This document shows positions 1 through 8,478 of a stretch of DNA of 64,000 nucleotides, one piece after another; the stretch's first letter is position 1, and every line of letters begins with the position of its first letter. Source of the stretch: Leifsonia sp. AG29 (GTDB lineage: Bacteria; Actinomycetota; Actinomycetes; Actinomycetales; Microbacteriaceae); NCBI RefSeq assembly GCF_009765225.1, contig NZ_VMSF01000001.1:3410001-3474000 (forward strand), read 5' to 3'. The notes under the pieces were generated by a model. The model was given only the letters and a program-made list of their open reading frames with translations, ran no database searches and was not told the DNA's origin. The position numbers were made by a program, and so were the translations under genes.

Positions 1-830
1 CGAACGTCTCGAACTCCGCCGGCCAGGACTATGCGGGCCCGTTCGTCATGCAGAACGCGTGGCTCATCTTCATGCTGCCGCACGGCATCATCGCCGTCTC
101 GATCGTGACCGCGTTCTACACGCGGATGGCCGAGCACGCCCACGTCGGCTCGGTGGCCGGGTTCCGCGACGACTTCTCCCGGGCGGCGCGGTCGATCATG
201 TTCCTGATCGTGTTCTCGTCGGCGACGCTCATCGTCGCGGCATACCCGATCGCGCGGGTGTTCACCTCCGACTACCAGGCGATGGGGCTCGTCCTCATCG
301 CCTACCTCGTCGGCCTCGTCCCCTTCTCTCTCGTGTTCATGGCCCAGCGAGCGTTCTACTCCCTCGGCGACACCCGCACGCCGTTCCTGTTCACGCTGGC
401 GCAGGTGATCGTCATCGTCGTCGGCGTCCTGGGCTGCTTCCTGGTGCCCCCGGGCGTGCGCGCCGCCTCCATCGCTCTCGTCGTCTCGCTCGCGAGCGTC
501 CTCCAGGCCGTGCTCGCGTTCTGGCTCCTGCGCCGCAGGACCGGGGGAGTGGACGGCACCCGGATCGCCGCGTCGCTGTGGCGCTTCGTCCTCGCCGGCC
601 TGGCGGCGATGGTCGCTGGGGGCGGGTTCCTCGTGATCCTCGGCGGGGTGCAGCCGGGGGCCTTCCCGGTGAGCGGACCGATCAGCGCCGTCATCGCCGC
701 CGCCGTGGTCGGCGTCGTCATGCTCGTCGTCTACGTGGGCTTCCTCGCGATCCTGCGCTCGAACGACCTGGAGGCGGGGCTGGCCCCCGTGTTGGACCGG
801 TTCGCGAGGCGATCCTCCCGCTCCCGGTGA
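1..830 (+). CDS. murJ: Lipid II flippase MurJ, C-terminal part (cut by window start)
   Basis: The frame is open from base 3 and ends at TGA 828-830, so about 275 residues are visible and the N-terminus lies outside the window. The protein is very hydrophobic, with repeated membrane segments and the MOP-superfamily pattern ending in a short basic tail. MurJ flips the peptidoglycan precursor lipid II across the cytoplasmic membrane. Assignment rests on the MviN-like segments near the window start and on position just upstream of trxB-trxA, where actinobacteria usually carry murJ. Whether a cytoplasmic kinase-like domain follows, as in mycobacterial MurJ, can be answered: it does not, because the frame stops right after the last membrane segment. 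Confidence 0.85.
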   Translation, partial: NVSNSAGQDYAGPFVMQNAWLIFMLPHGIIAVSIVTAFYTRMAEHAHVGSVAGFRDDFSRAARSIMFLIVFSSATLIVAAYPIARVFTSDYQAMGLVLIAYLVGLVPFSLVFMAQRAFYSLGDTRTPFLFTLAQVIVIVVGVLGCFLVPPGVRAASIALVVSLASVLQAVLAFWLLRRRTGGVDGTRIAASLWRFVLAGLAAMVAGGGFLVILGGVQPGAFPVSGPISAVIAAAVVGVVMLVVYVGFLAILRSNDLEAGLAPVLDRFARRSSRSR

Positions 831-854
831 CACGGAATAGCATCCGCCTAGGAT
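827..854 (+). promoter_or_regulatory. Putative sigma-70-type promoter for trxB-trxA
   Basis: GTGACA at 827-832 and TAGGAT at 849-854 are separated by 16 bases and lie about 60 bases before trxB. The -35 element overlaps the murJ stop codon. Assignment is by consensus only. Confidence 0.4.
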
Positions 855-913
855 GTGTTCTATCGTTCGGTGCCTCCAGTCGGGGGTGCCGCAGAGACGC
901 AAGGAGTTCCGCC

Positions 914-1900
914 GTGCGGCAGATCATCATCATCGGTTCCGGCCCAGCCGGTTACACCGCAGCCATCTACGCTGCGCGCGCCAATCTGAAGCCGTTGCTG
1001 ATCGCCTCCTCGGTCGAGGCGGGCGGCGAACTGATGAACACGACCGAGGTCGAGAACTTCCCGGGCTTCCCGGAGGCCGTCATGGGCCCCGACCTCATGT
1101 TCAAGATGCAGGCGCAGGCCGAGAAGTTCGGGACCGAGATCGTGCTCGACGACGTCGTCTCCGTCGATCTGACGGGCGACATCAAGAAGGTGACGCTCGG
1201 CTCGGGCGCCCAGCACGAGGCCCTGGCCGTGATCTTCGCGACCGGGTCCGCCTACCGCAAGCTCGGCCTGGAGGACGAGGAGCGACTGTCCGGTCACGGC
1301 GTCTCGTGGTGCGCCACCTGTGACGGGTTCTTCTTCCGCCAGCGGACCATCGCCGTGGTCGGTGGCGGCGACTCCGCGATGGAGGAGGCCACCTTCCTGA
1401 CCCGCTTCGCGGACAAGGTCTACGTCATCCACCGCCGCGACTCGCTCCGCGCCTCCAAGATCATGCAGGAGCGCGCCTTCGCGAACGACAAGATCGAGTT
1501 CGTCTGGAACTCCGAGGTCGTCGCGATCAACGGCGAGGAGCAGGTGCGGAGTGTGACGCTGCGCAACCTCGAGACCGGCGAGACGAGCGAGCTCGAGCTC
1601 CAGGGGCTGTTCATCGCGATCGGCAACGACCCGCGGGTGCACCTCGTCCACGGGCAGCTCGACCTGACGCCGGAGGGGACGATCGCGGTCGCCGGGCGCA
1701 GCTCGAAGACCAAGGTCGCCGGGGTGTTCGCCGCGGGCGACGTCATCGACCCGACGTACCGCCAGGCGGTCACCGCTGCGGCGTCGGGAACCGTGGCGGC
1801 CCTCGACGCCGAGCACTACCTCACGACCCTCCCCCAGGACCTGCTGGATCGCGCAGCGGAGGGCGCGACCGGCGATCTCGAACTCACGACCACCGCATAA
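914..1900 (+). CDS. trxB: Thioredoxin-disulfide reductase
   Basis: This is a 328-residue flavoprotein that uses NADPH to reduce thioredoxin in the cytoplasm. The N-terminus has the FAD-binding GSGPAGYTAA motif, the redox-active pair is in CATC at residues 133-136, a second nucleotide-binding GGGDSAMEEA follows, and the C-terminus has the GVFAAGD FAD motif. The GTG start at 914 was chosen because AAGGAG lies 7-8 bases upstream and the protein then begins directly with the FAD-binding strand; the frame is open much further upstream but overlaps murJ and reads as low-complexity Arg/Pro sequence. trxA follows after 14 bases, so the two form an operon. Confidence 0.97.
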   Translation: MRQIIIIGSGPAGYTAAIYAARANLKPLLIASSVEAGGELMNTTEVENFPGFPEAVMGPDLMFKMQAQAEKFGTEIVLDDVVSVDLTGDIKKVTLGSGAQHEALAVIFATGSAYRKLGLEDEERLSGHGVSWCATCDGFFFRQRTIAVVGGGDSAMEEATFLTRFADKVYVIHRRDSLRASKIMQERAFANDKIEFVWNSEVVAINGEEQVRSVTLRNLETGETSELELQGLFIAIGNDPRVHLVHGQLDLTPEGTIAVAGRSSKTKVAGVFAAGDVIDPTYRQAVTAAASGTVAALDAEHYLTTLPQDLLDRAAEGATGDLELTTTA

Positions 1901-1914
1901 GGAGATACAGAACA

Positions 1915-2241
1915 ATGTCAGCAGCACGTTCGGTCACGGACGCCACTTTCGAGCAGGACGTCCTCAACAGCGACAAGACGATCCTCGTCGACTTCTGGGC
2001 GGAATGGTGCGGCCCGTGTCGCGCCGTCGGCCCGATCCTCGACCAGATCGCCGCTGAGCACTCCGACAAGATCGACATCGTGAAGCTCAACGTCGACGAG
2101 AACCCGCAGACCGCTGCGAAGTACCAGATCACCTCCATCCCCGCGATGAAGGTGTATCAGGGCGGCGAGGTCGTGAAGACCGTCATCGGCGCGAAGCCGA
2201 AGCCCGCTCTCGAGGCCGACCTGGCCGCCTACCTCGCGTAG
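1915..2241 (+). CDS. trxA: Thioredoxin
   Basis: A 108-residue thioredoxin of normal length with the WCGPC active site at residues 31-35 and the cis-proline segment TSIPAMKVY near residue 75. It is the general cytoplasmic disulfide reductant, recharged by the TrxB encoded 14 bases upstream. A purine-rich ribosome-binding site (AAGGAGA) precedes the ATG. The operon ends here at a strong intrinsic terminator. Confidence 0.98.
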   Translation: MSAARSVTDATFEQDVLNSDKTILVDFWAEWCGPCRAVGPILDQIAAEHSDKIDIVKLNVDENPQTAAKYQITSIPAMKVYQGGEVVKTVIGAKPKPALEADLAAYLA

Positions 2242-2258
2242 CGCGACCCGTCCTCTTC

Positions 2259-2296
2259 AGACCCGTCCGGCGCTCACCCGCCGGGCGGGTCTTTTT
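2259..2296 (+). terminator. Rho-independent terminator of trxB-trxA
   Basis: A 14-bp stem (2259-2272 with 2279-2292, one G-T type mismatch) closes a 6-base loop and is followed by a run of five T residues. It lies 18 bases after the trxA stop. Confidence 0.9.
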
Positions 2297-2366
2297 CATA
2301 CCCGATTTCGGAGGGGCGCCGGAGCCCCCATAGCATTGCTGCACGACACGAGAAACGGACCGGTCA

Positions 2367-3689
2367 GTGACTGAACAGGGCACCCCGCCGCAACGGGGAA
2401 ACAATCTGGACCCGTGGTACCACCACTACGCGCAGCGGACGGCCGGGCTGGCCGCCAGTGAGGTCCGAGCCCTGTTCGCCGTCGCCAGCCGCCCCGAGGT
2501 GGTCTCGCTGGCCGGCGGCATGCCGTTCGTCTCCGCCCTCCCGGAAGACCTCGTCGTCGGCGCCATGGAACGCGTGATGCGCGAGCGGGGCCCGGTGGCC
2601 CTCCAGTACGGGTCGGGCCAGGGCGTGCCCGCTCTCCGCGAGCAGATCCTCGACGTCATGGCGCTCGAGGGCATCCGCGCCAACGCCGACGACGTGATCG
2701 TGACCACGGGCTCGCAACACGCTCTCGAACTCTTCAGCAAGCTCTTCATCGACCCGGGCGACGTCGTGCTCGCGGAGGGACCGAGCTACGTCACCGCCAT
2801 GGTGATCTTCAAGTCGTACCAGGCCGAGGTCGATCATGTGCCGATGGACGAGCACGGGCTCATCCCGGAGGCGCTTCGAGAGCACATAGTGCGGGTGAAG
2901 GCGTCGGGACGCCGGGTGAAGTTCCTGTACACGATCCCCACCTTCCACAATCCGGCCGGTGTGACGCTCACCTGGGAGCGGCGCCTCGAGATCCTCGAGA
3001 TCGCCCGGCAGAACGACATCCTCGTCCTCGAGGACAACCCCTACGGCCTGCTCTACTTCGGTGACAAGCCGCCGGCGGCCATGCGATCCGTGGAGCAGGA
3101 GGGCGTCGTCTACCTCGGAACCTTCTCCAAGACGCTCGCGCCGGGCTTCCGCATCGGCTGGGCGCTCGCGCCGCACGCCATCCGCGAGAAGCTCATCCTC
3201 GCCAATGAGGCGGCCGTGCTCAGCCCGAGCTCGTTCGGGCAGCTCGTGGTCTCCGAGTACCTGAGCGACGCCGATTGGAAGGGCCAGATCGACACCTTCC
3301 GCGGGGTCTACCGGGAGCGCAAGGAGGCGATGATCTCGGCCCTGGAGGAGCACCTCCCCGAGCTGCGCTGGACGAACCCGAACGGTGGCTTCTACGTGTG
3401 GGTCACCCTCCCGCCGCATCTCGATGCCAAGGCGATGCTGCCCCGGGCCGTCACCGAGCTCGTGGCGTACACGCCCGGCACGGCCTTCTTCGCCGACGGT
3501 TCGGGGGCCCAGAACATCCGGTTGTCGTTCTGCTATCCCACGCCCGAGAGCATCCGGGTCGGAATCCGCCGCCTCGCCAACGTCATCGGCGGCGAGCAGG
3601 ACCTCTTGGAGACCTTCGCGGGGACCGGCCCGCTCACCGCGAGCCGTCCCTCCCGGACGAGCTCGAACCCACCCACTGATCTGCGTTAG
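2367..3689 (+). CDS. PLP-dependent aminotransferase, class I/II (2-aminoadipate/MocR-type fold)
   Basis: A 440-residue fold-type I aminotransferase. Visible hallmarks are the PLP-phosphate region near GSGQGVPALR, the N-A-D/Y region around TIPTFHNPAG and EDNPYGLL, the Schiff-base lysine in TFSKTLAPG, and the carboxylate-binding arginine in NIRLSFCY. It resembles the 2-aminoadipate/aromatic aminotransferases related to the MocR catalytic domain, but has no GntR-type DNA-binding domain in front. The substrate cannot be told from sequence. It starts at a GTG, and the ligase gene follows after only 15 bases, so the two are probably co-transcribed. The last 30 residues are Ser/Pro/Thr-rich and probably disordered. 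Confidence 0.85.
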   Translation: MTEQGTPPQRGNNLDPWYHHYAQRTAGLAASEVRALFAVASRPEVVSLAGGMPFVSALPEDLVVGAMERVMRERGPVALQYGSGQGVPALREQILDVMALEGIRANADDVIVTTGSQHALELFSKLFIDPGDVVLAEGPSYVTAMVIFKSYQAEVDHVPMDEHGLIPEALREHIVRVKASGRRVKFLYTIPTFHNPAGVTLTWERRLEILEIARQNDILVLEDNPYGLLYFGDKPPAAMRSVEQEGVVYLGTFSKTLAPGFRIGWALAPHAIREKLILANEAAVLSPSSFGQLVVSEYLSDADWKGQIDTFRGVYRERKEAMISALEEHLPELRWTNPNGGFYVWVTLPPHLDAKAMLPRAVTELVAYTPGTAFFADGSGAQNIRLSFCYPTPESIRVGIRRLANVIGGEQDLLETFAGTGPLTASRPSRTSSNPPTDLR

Positions 3690-3704
3690 GTAGAAGTCCT
3701 GGTC

Positions 3705-4661
3705 ATGGCAGAAAACGAAGCACTCGACATCGTCGTCCTCGCCGGGGGCATCTCGCACGAGCGCGACATCTCGCTCCGCACCGGGCGTCGCGTCGCCGAT
3801 GGACTGAACTCGCGGGGCCACCGCGTCTCGCTCCGCGACCCGGACGCGACGCTGCTGGCCGCGCTGGGGGAGGAGCGGCCGGACGTCGTGTGGCCGGCCC
3901 TGCACGGGGCCAGCGGCGAGGACGGCGCACTGCGGGCGCTGCTCGAGCTCATCGGCGTGCCGTTCGTCGGATCGAAGACGGACGCCGCGCGACTGGCCTG
4001 GTCGAAGCCGACGGCGAAGACGATCGCTGCGCGGGAAGGGGTGGACACACCCGCGTGGGTGACCCTCCCCAAGGACACCTTCCGCGAACTCGGAGCCGGG
4101 AGCGTCCTGGAGACCGTCCTGAGCGGCCTCGGTCTTCCGCTCGTGGTCAAGCCGTCTCAGGGCGGCTCGGCACAGGGTGTCACGATCGTGACGTCGCCGG
4201 ACGAGCTCCCGCGCGCCATGGTCGACGCCTACACGTACTCGGAGGTCGCCCTCATCGAGCGCAAGATCGACGGTGTGGAGGTGTCCGTCGCCGTCGTGGA
4301 CACGGGTGACGGGCCCGACGCGCTACCGGCGGTCGAGATCGAGCCCGTCGACGGCGCGTACACCTTCGACGCTCGCTACAACGCCGGGGAGACGCGCTTC
4401 TTCGTCCCGGCTCGCCTGGATCCGTCCGTCGCGGCGGACGTCGCCCGAGCAGCCGTGACGGTGCACAAGGCGCTGGGCCTGCGGCATCTGTCGCGGATCG
4501 ACCTCATCGTGGATGCTGCGGGAACGCCCTGGTTCCTGGAGGCGAACGTGCTTCCCGGTCTCACGGAGACCTCGATCATGCCGCAGGCGGTGGCGGCCGC
4601 GGGGAGGGACGCCGGCGAACTGTATGCGGCTCTCGCGCTGGCGGCGATCGCCGAGGGGTGA
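3705..4661 (+). CDS. D-alanine--D-alanine ligase family protein (ATP-grasp)
   Basis: A 318-residue ATP-grasp enzyme with the Ddl layout: an N-terminal AGGISHERDISL segment, LHGASGEDG, the ATP-binding KPSQGGSAQGV loop, ER.IDG.E, and the C-terminal catalytic run NVLPGLTETS. Ddl joins two D-alanines for peptidoglycan precursors. The length fits the DdlB class. Actinobacteria usually carry another ddl elsewhere, next to leuD/gpsA, so this origin-proximal copy may be a paralogue with a different amino-acid partner; that is inference. It is 15 bases downstream of the aminotransferase, and a substrate link between the two is possible but unproven. It converges on parB. Confidence 0.75.
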   Translation: MAENEALDIVVLAGGISHERDISLRTGRRVADGLNSRGHRVSLRDPDATLLAALGEERPDVVWPALHGASGEDGALRALLELIGVPFVGSKTDAARLAWSKPTAKTIAAREGVDTPAWVTLPKDTFRELGAGSVLETVLSGLGLPLVVKPSQGGSAQGVTIVTSPDELPRAMVDAYTYSEVALIERKIDGVEVSVAVVDTGDGPDALPAVEIEPVDGAYTFDARYNAGETRFFVPARLDPSVAADVARAAVTVHKALGLRHLSRIDLIVDAAGTPWFLEANVLPGLTETSIMPQAVAAAGRDAGELYAALALAAIAEG

Positions 4662-4692
4662 CCGCGGAGCGGTGACAGCCGAGCGGTGACGA

Positions 4693-4713
4693 GTCCGGGG
4701 GAGTGCCCCGGAC
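4693..4713. terminator. Hairpin between convergent ddl-like gene and parB
   Basis: A perfect 8-bp stem (4693-4700 with 4706-4713) with a 5-base loop sits between the two convergent stop codons, three bases from the parB stop. It has no T-run on either side, so it would be an actinobacterial-style hairpin terminator, possibly acting in both directions. Confidence 0.5.
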
Positions 4714-4715
4714 CG

Positions 4716-5669
4716 TCAGCTGTAGGAGGGCTGACCGATCTCCTCGAGGATCCGGTTCAAGTCCTGGATCGTCGCGAAATCGACCACGACCTGGCCTTTT
4801 CGTGCACCGAGCGTGATCTTGACCCGGGTATTGAGGCGGTCACCGAGCTTCTCGGCGATCTCGTCAAGGTGTCCACGATGCTTGCCGGGCGTGGCCTTCG
4901 TACGGGCGGGTTTGGGAGTCCTGCTCGCCACGGCCTCGGCGGCCCGGACGGAGAGGTCCTCGTTGACGATCTTGTCCGCCAGCCGGAGCATCGCCTCGTG
5001 GTCGTCGCCGAGCGAGAGGATCGCGCGCGCGTGCCCCGCGCTCAGCACGCCGGCGGCGACACGGGTCTGGACCGGTGCGGGGAGCTTCAGCAAGCGGATG
5101 GTGTTGGTGATCTGCGGTCGCGAGCGGCCGATGCGATTGGCGAGCTCGTCCTGCGTGATGCCGAAGTCGGCCAGAAGCTGCTGGTACGCGGAGGCCTCCT
5201 CGAGCGGATTCAGCTGCGACCGGTGCAGGTTCTCGAGGAGCGCATCGCGGAGCATGTCCTCATCGGCGGTGTCCTTGATGACGGCCGGGATCGTGTCGAG
5301 CCCGAGCTCCTTCGTCGCACGGAGGCGACGTTCGCCCATGATCAGCTCGTAGCGGTCGGGCTCCTCCGGAAGGGGGCGCACCACGATGGGCTGCAGGACG
5401 CCGACCTCACGGATGCTCGCGACGAGTTCGTCGAGCGCCTCCCGATCGAACTCGGTGCGCGGCTGGACCCGGTTGGGAACGATCGCGTCGGGGGAGAGGT
5501 TGGCCAGTCGGGCGCCGGGGACGGTGACGAGCTCCTCCTCACGCTCGGCCAGCGCCGTGGCGGCGCCCCCTGACGACGGGAAGAAGACGTCCACGGGACG
5601 ATTCGCCTGATCACTGATCGGGATGAGTGCGCCGATGCCGCGGCCCAATCCGGTGCGCTTCGCTGCCAT
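4716..5669 (-). CDS. parB: Chromosome-partitioning protein ParB
   Basis: A 317-residue ParB. It begins with the short ParA-interacting head KRTGLGRGIGALI, followed by the CTP-binding N-domain with GERRLRA and ENLHRSQLNP, then the helix-turn-helix ELANRIGRSRPQITN that reads parS, and a C-terminal dimerisation domain. ParB loads on parS sites and spreads as a CTP-dependent clamp to organise the origin region. The start ATG 5667-5669 shares one base with the parA stop (TAATG), which indicates translational coupling and fixes the start; the longer open frame upstream lies inside parA. Eight parS or parS-like sites lie between 6588 and 10339, directly beside the operon. Confidence 0.97.
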   Translation of the reverse strand: MAAKRTGLGRGIGALIPISDQANRPVDVFFPSSGGAATALAEREEELVTVPGARLANLSPDAIVPNRVQPRTEFDREALDELVASIREVGVLQPIVVRPLPEEPDRYELIMGERRLRATKELGLDTIPAVIKDTADEDMLRDALLENLHRSQLNPLEEASAYQQLLADFGITQDELANRIGRSRPQITNTIRLLKLPAPVQTRVAAGVLSAGHARAILSLGDDHEAMLRLADKIVNEDLSVRAAEAVASRTPKPARTKATPGKHRGHLDEIAEKLGDRLNTRVKITLGARKGQVVVDFATIQDLNRILEEIGQPSYS

Positions 5670-6595
5670 TACCGTGGTACTCCTCTTCTTGCGATCTCTG
5701 CCGCCGCCTCCATGTAGGAGAGCGATCCTGGTGAATTGGCGTCGTAGCTGATGACGCTCTGCCCATAGCTTGGTGCCTCGGAGATCCGGACCGAGCGAGG
5801 GATGATCGTGTCGAGCACTTCCTTCGGAAAATGTTCGCGGACATCCGCGGCGACCTGGTGGGCCAGATTGGTCCGCGAGTCGTACATCGTGAGCAGGATC
5901 GTGGTGACCCGAAGGGCCGGGTTCAAGTGACGCTCGATGAGCTGGATGTTCTTGAGCAACTGGCTCAGGCCCTCGAGTGCGTAATACTCGCACTGGATCG
6001 GGATGAGCACCTCGGTGGCCGCGACGAACGCGTTGATGGTGAGAAGCCCCAGCGACGGCGGGCAGTCGATGAGCACGTAATCGATGTCGTACTCGTCGAG
6101 GAACCTGCCAAGTGCTCTGGAGAGCCGCTGCTCACGAGCCACCATGGAAACCAACTCGATCTCGGCGCCCGCGAGGTCGATGGTCGCCGGCACCACGAAG
6201 AGCCCATCGAACTCGGGGCTCTTCTGGATCACTTCTTCGAGCTCGCGGTCGTTGACCACGACGTCGTAGACGCTCGGGGTGCCTTCGCGGTGCTCGACGC
6301 TGAGCGCAGTGGAGGCGTTCCCCTGCGGGTCCAGGTCGATCACGAGTACTCGCGCGCCCGCCTTCGCGAGCGCAGCGCTCAGGTTCACGACCGTTGTCGT
6401 CTTGCCGACGCCGCCTTTCTGGTTCGAGATCGTGAAGACGCGCGTGCGAGAGGGGAGGGGCAGCGTCTCGGCGGCGATGGCTTGCCGGCGTCGGGCAAGG
6501 TCCTGGAGTTCGCGAGCCAGGGGAGTCGTGAGATCAAAGGGACCGAGGTCGTCGTCCGTCTCACTGACAGACGTTCCCTGTTCCGGTTGTTCCAC
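5669..6595 (-). CDS. parA: Chromosome-partitioning ATPase ParA
   Basis: A 308-residue ParA/Soj ATPase with the deviant Walker A SNQKGGVGKTT preceded by a 50-residue acidic/variable extension, Walker A' at VIDLDPQGN, and Walker B at YVLIDCPPSLG. ParA binds DNA nonspecifically as an ATP dimer and drives ParB-parS complexes apart. The start is a GTG (6593-6595) that lies inside a parS-like site (6588-6603), an arrangement that would let ParB binding touch parA expression. No other start gives a better N-terminus in this frame. parB follows with a one-base overlap. Confidence 0.95.
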   Translation of the reverse strand: MEQPEQGTSVSETDDDLGPFDLTTPLARELQDLARRRQAIAAETLPLPSRTRVFTISNQKGGVGKTTTVVNLSAALAKAGARVLVIDLDPQGNASTALSVEHREGTPSVYDVVVNDRELEEVIQKSPEFDGLFVVPATIDLAGAEIELVSMVAREQRLSRALGRFLDEYDIDYVLIDCPPSLGLLTINAFVAATEVLIPIQCEYYALEGLSQLLKNIQLIERHLNPALRVTTILLTMYDSRTNLAHQVAADVREHFPKEVLDTIIPRSVRISEAPSYGQSVISYDANSPGSLSYMEAAAEIARRGVPR

Positions 6596-6603
6596 GTGAA
6601 ACC
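6588..6603. promoter_or_regulatory. parS-like site 1 (overlaps parA start codon)
   Basis: TGTTCCACGTGAAACC matches the actinobacterial and B. subtilis parS consensus TGTTTCACGTGAAACA at 14 of 16 positions. The GTG start of parA lies within it on the minus strand. Confidence 0.75.
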
Positions 6604-6741
6604 TCGATCATGGCAGTGACGTACGTCGGCAGTTCGGTCAGGCCTGGCGGGTTCTTCGCCCGTCTCTTCAACTCTAACGGGAACGATCGGGCGGACTCGC
6701 TCGTCAGCGCTGTGTTGTGGAGGAATGACGATATCCACAGC

Positions 6742-6757
6742 GGTTTCACGTGAAACG
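6742..6757. promoter_or_regulatory. parS site 2
   Basis: The 14-bp core GTTTCACGTGAAAC is perfect; only the two outermost bases differ from the 16-bp consensus. An ATATCCACA DnaA-box-like sequence lies just upstream at 6731-6739. Confidence 0.9.
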
Positions 6758-6843
6758 GGGTTCGTCAGCCGGTGTGATGCTGTCAGGGCCTTGTCTCCGC
6801 CGATCGGCGCGGCCCAGCGGCGAAGCGCCGACGCTGTCGTCGC

Positions 6844-6859
6844 TGTTTCACGTGAAACT
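6844..6859. promoter_or_regulatory. parS site 3
   Basis: TGTTTCACGTGAAACT, 15 of 16 matches to the parS consensus. Confidence 0.92.
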
Positions 6860-6985
6860 TTCGGTCATGTTCCTTGGCAACCGCCGCGAGGATTGCATTG
6901 CCGAGGCCGAGCCGCGTGAGCGTGTTGGGTGATGATGTGGTCCGCGGTTCGGGTGGACCGCAGATTAGATGCGATGTTGCCGCGC

Positions 6986-7001
6986 TGTTTCACGTGAAAC
7001 A
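6986..7001. promoter_or_regulatory. parS site 4 (perfect)
   Basis: TGTTTCACGTGAAACA, a 16 of 16 match to the parS consensus and fully palindromic. It is the best site of the cluster. Confidence 0.95.
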
Positions 7002-7819
7002 CCTCGGCGGAATGTGCACGGTGTTGCACGACCGCGTTCTCCGTGTCTGCTGCACGACTGTGCACCGTATGCCAGCTGCGGCGCGCAGCGCGGTTCCGGC
7101 CCAGAGGCAACCCGGCCTGGGCGGGGAATGCCCCCCAGACACTGACGCGGTGCCCATCACGCGAGGAGCGCCCCAACTGGAGTCGCACGGCGCGCTGCCG
7201 ACAACCATGAGCGCGCCCGAGCTCTCTCATCAAGCGCAAGCCGACGTGTGGTGCCTGACGTCGTTCCCGATCCGACGCGACCGCGGCCTTCCGCATCATG
7301 TCTGGGGAATCCTCGCCGGCCTGCTCTTGAGACAGGGTGTCTGTCTCCTTGTTGGAGGTGGCGACCCGCGCGCCGAGACAAGAGCGGTCCGATACACAGA
7401 GAAGCAGTCCCAGGTAGAGCGGCAGCCGAGGTCATGGGAATACTCCACCTGTTGCCTGCGACCGCCACTGCCCTTCGCGCCATTTGGTTCGCCTCCAACA
7501 ACGACGAGGCGTCGCTCGATGCACCCGCGGAACGTGACGACAGACGGGGACACGAAGCCGCAGAGTGATCTGATCACGTGATGGCAGCTTCTCGTATCCG
7601 GGCAGCCTGGCACTGTGACTTGGGGCGCTGGCTATGACGAGACACGGCAAGTGCGGCCTGGGGAGTAGGGGCCAGGCGACCTTCCCGGGAGAGCGCTGCC
7701 AACCCGGTCTCGCGCATCTCATCTGGCATCGTGACGGCTGGGTGCGAACTTGGTGCGTCTCCATGTCGCGATTCCCTCACATGGCCCATGCCGTGCCGCC
7801 GCACGCCGCCATACAGCTC

Positions 7820-7886
7820 GAGCTAGCCCAAGTCGGGCGCGTAAGTCAGCTGGAGCTAGCCGAAAGTTGGGCGCGTAAGTCAGCTG
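7820..7886. repeat. Two-copy tandem repeat of about 33 bp in the parA-rsmG gene desert
   Basis: Unit 1 is 7820-7852 and unit 2 is 7853-7886. They share the leading GAGCTAGCC and the long identical 3' part GGGCGCGTAAGTCAGCTG, and differ by a few bases between these. A degenerate third start (GAGCACGAGATAGCC) follows at about 7887. The role is unknown. Confidence 0.7.
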
Positions 7887-7924
7887 GAGCACGAGATAGC
7901 CCACGTGAGCGCTGTCGGCACTGA

Positions 7925-7940
7925 CGTTTCACGTGAAACT
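7925..7940. promoter_or_regulatory. parS site 5
   Basis: A perfect GTTTCACGTGAAAC core with both outermost bases differing from the 16-bp consensus. Confidence 0.9.
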
Positions 7941-8273
7941 CCCAAGGCTGCGTGCTTCCGAGGGTAAACAGACCGAACACGGGTCAACGAACGTCACGTG
8001 AGCGATTTTCCCGGCTGCAAACGCATATTCACGTCGCGCTCGGCGCCCACCGAACGAGCGCGGCAAAGTCCTGCGGGAGACCCTCGCGCTAGACCCTTCA
8101 GGAAGGTTCGCCCCTGCGGTCGAACGACGCTCGCGGTCGGGAAGTTGATGCTCGACGTCGAGCCCGACGCGTCCCGCAACGTCACACCCGTGTCAGCCGG
8201 TGAGCACGCGGGCTCGGCGGGCTCGACTCGTTGTCGCGACCCACGTGGACGCTCTGCCCCCGCTGACGAGTTG

Positions 8274-8289
8274 CGTTTCACGTGAAACC
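8274..8289. promoter_or_regulatory. parS site 6
   Basis: A perfect GTTTCACGTGAAAC core with both outermost bases differing from the consensus. Confidence 0.9.
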
Positions 8290-8462
8290 TCAAGATCGGC
8301 GCGCGCCCGCGCCTTCATAGCCGCGGCCTCCTGATCGCGCGGCGAGCTAAGAGGCGGCAAACCTCTCGGACCTCGAGGCAACCACAAGGGCCCCTACCGG
8401 TATGGCTGCGCGGTCAGTGTGGACGTGCACAACCCTGCGGTCCAGGCACACCGTTGGACACC

Positions 8463-8478
8463 CGTTTCACGTGAAACC
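8463..8478. promoter_or_regulatory. parS site 7
   Basis: A perfect GTTTCACGTGAAAC core with both outermost bases differing from the consensus. Confidence 0.9.

Noticed and set aside
5670-5993. Upstream extension of parB
   Set aside because: It lies inside parA in another frame; the TAATG overlap fixes the start.
6874-7581. 235-codon plus-strand open frame in the parS region
   Set aside because: It has no family resemblance or ribosome-binding site, is rich in Arg/Pro/Cys noise, and part of it is simply a translated parS palindrome.
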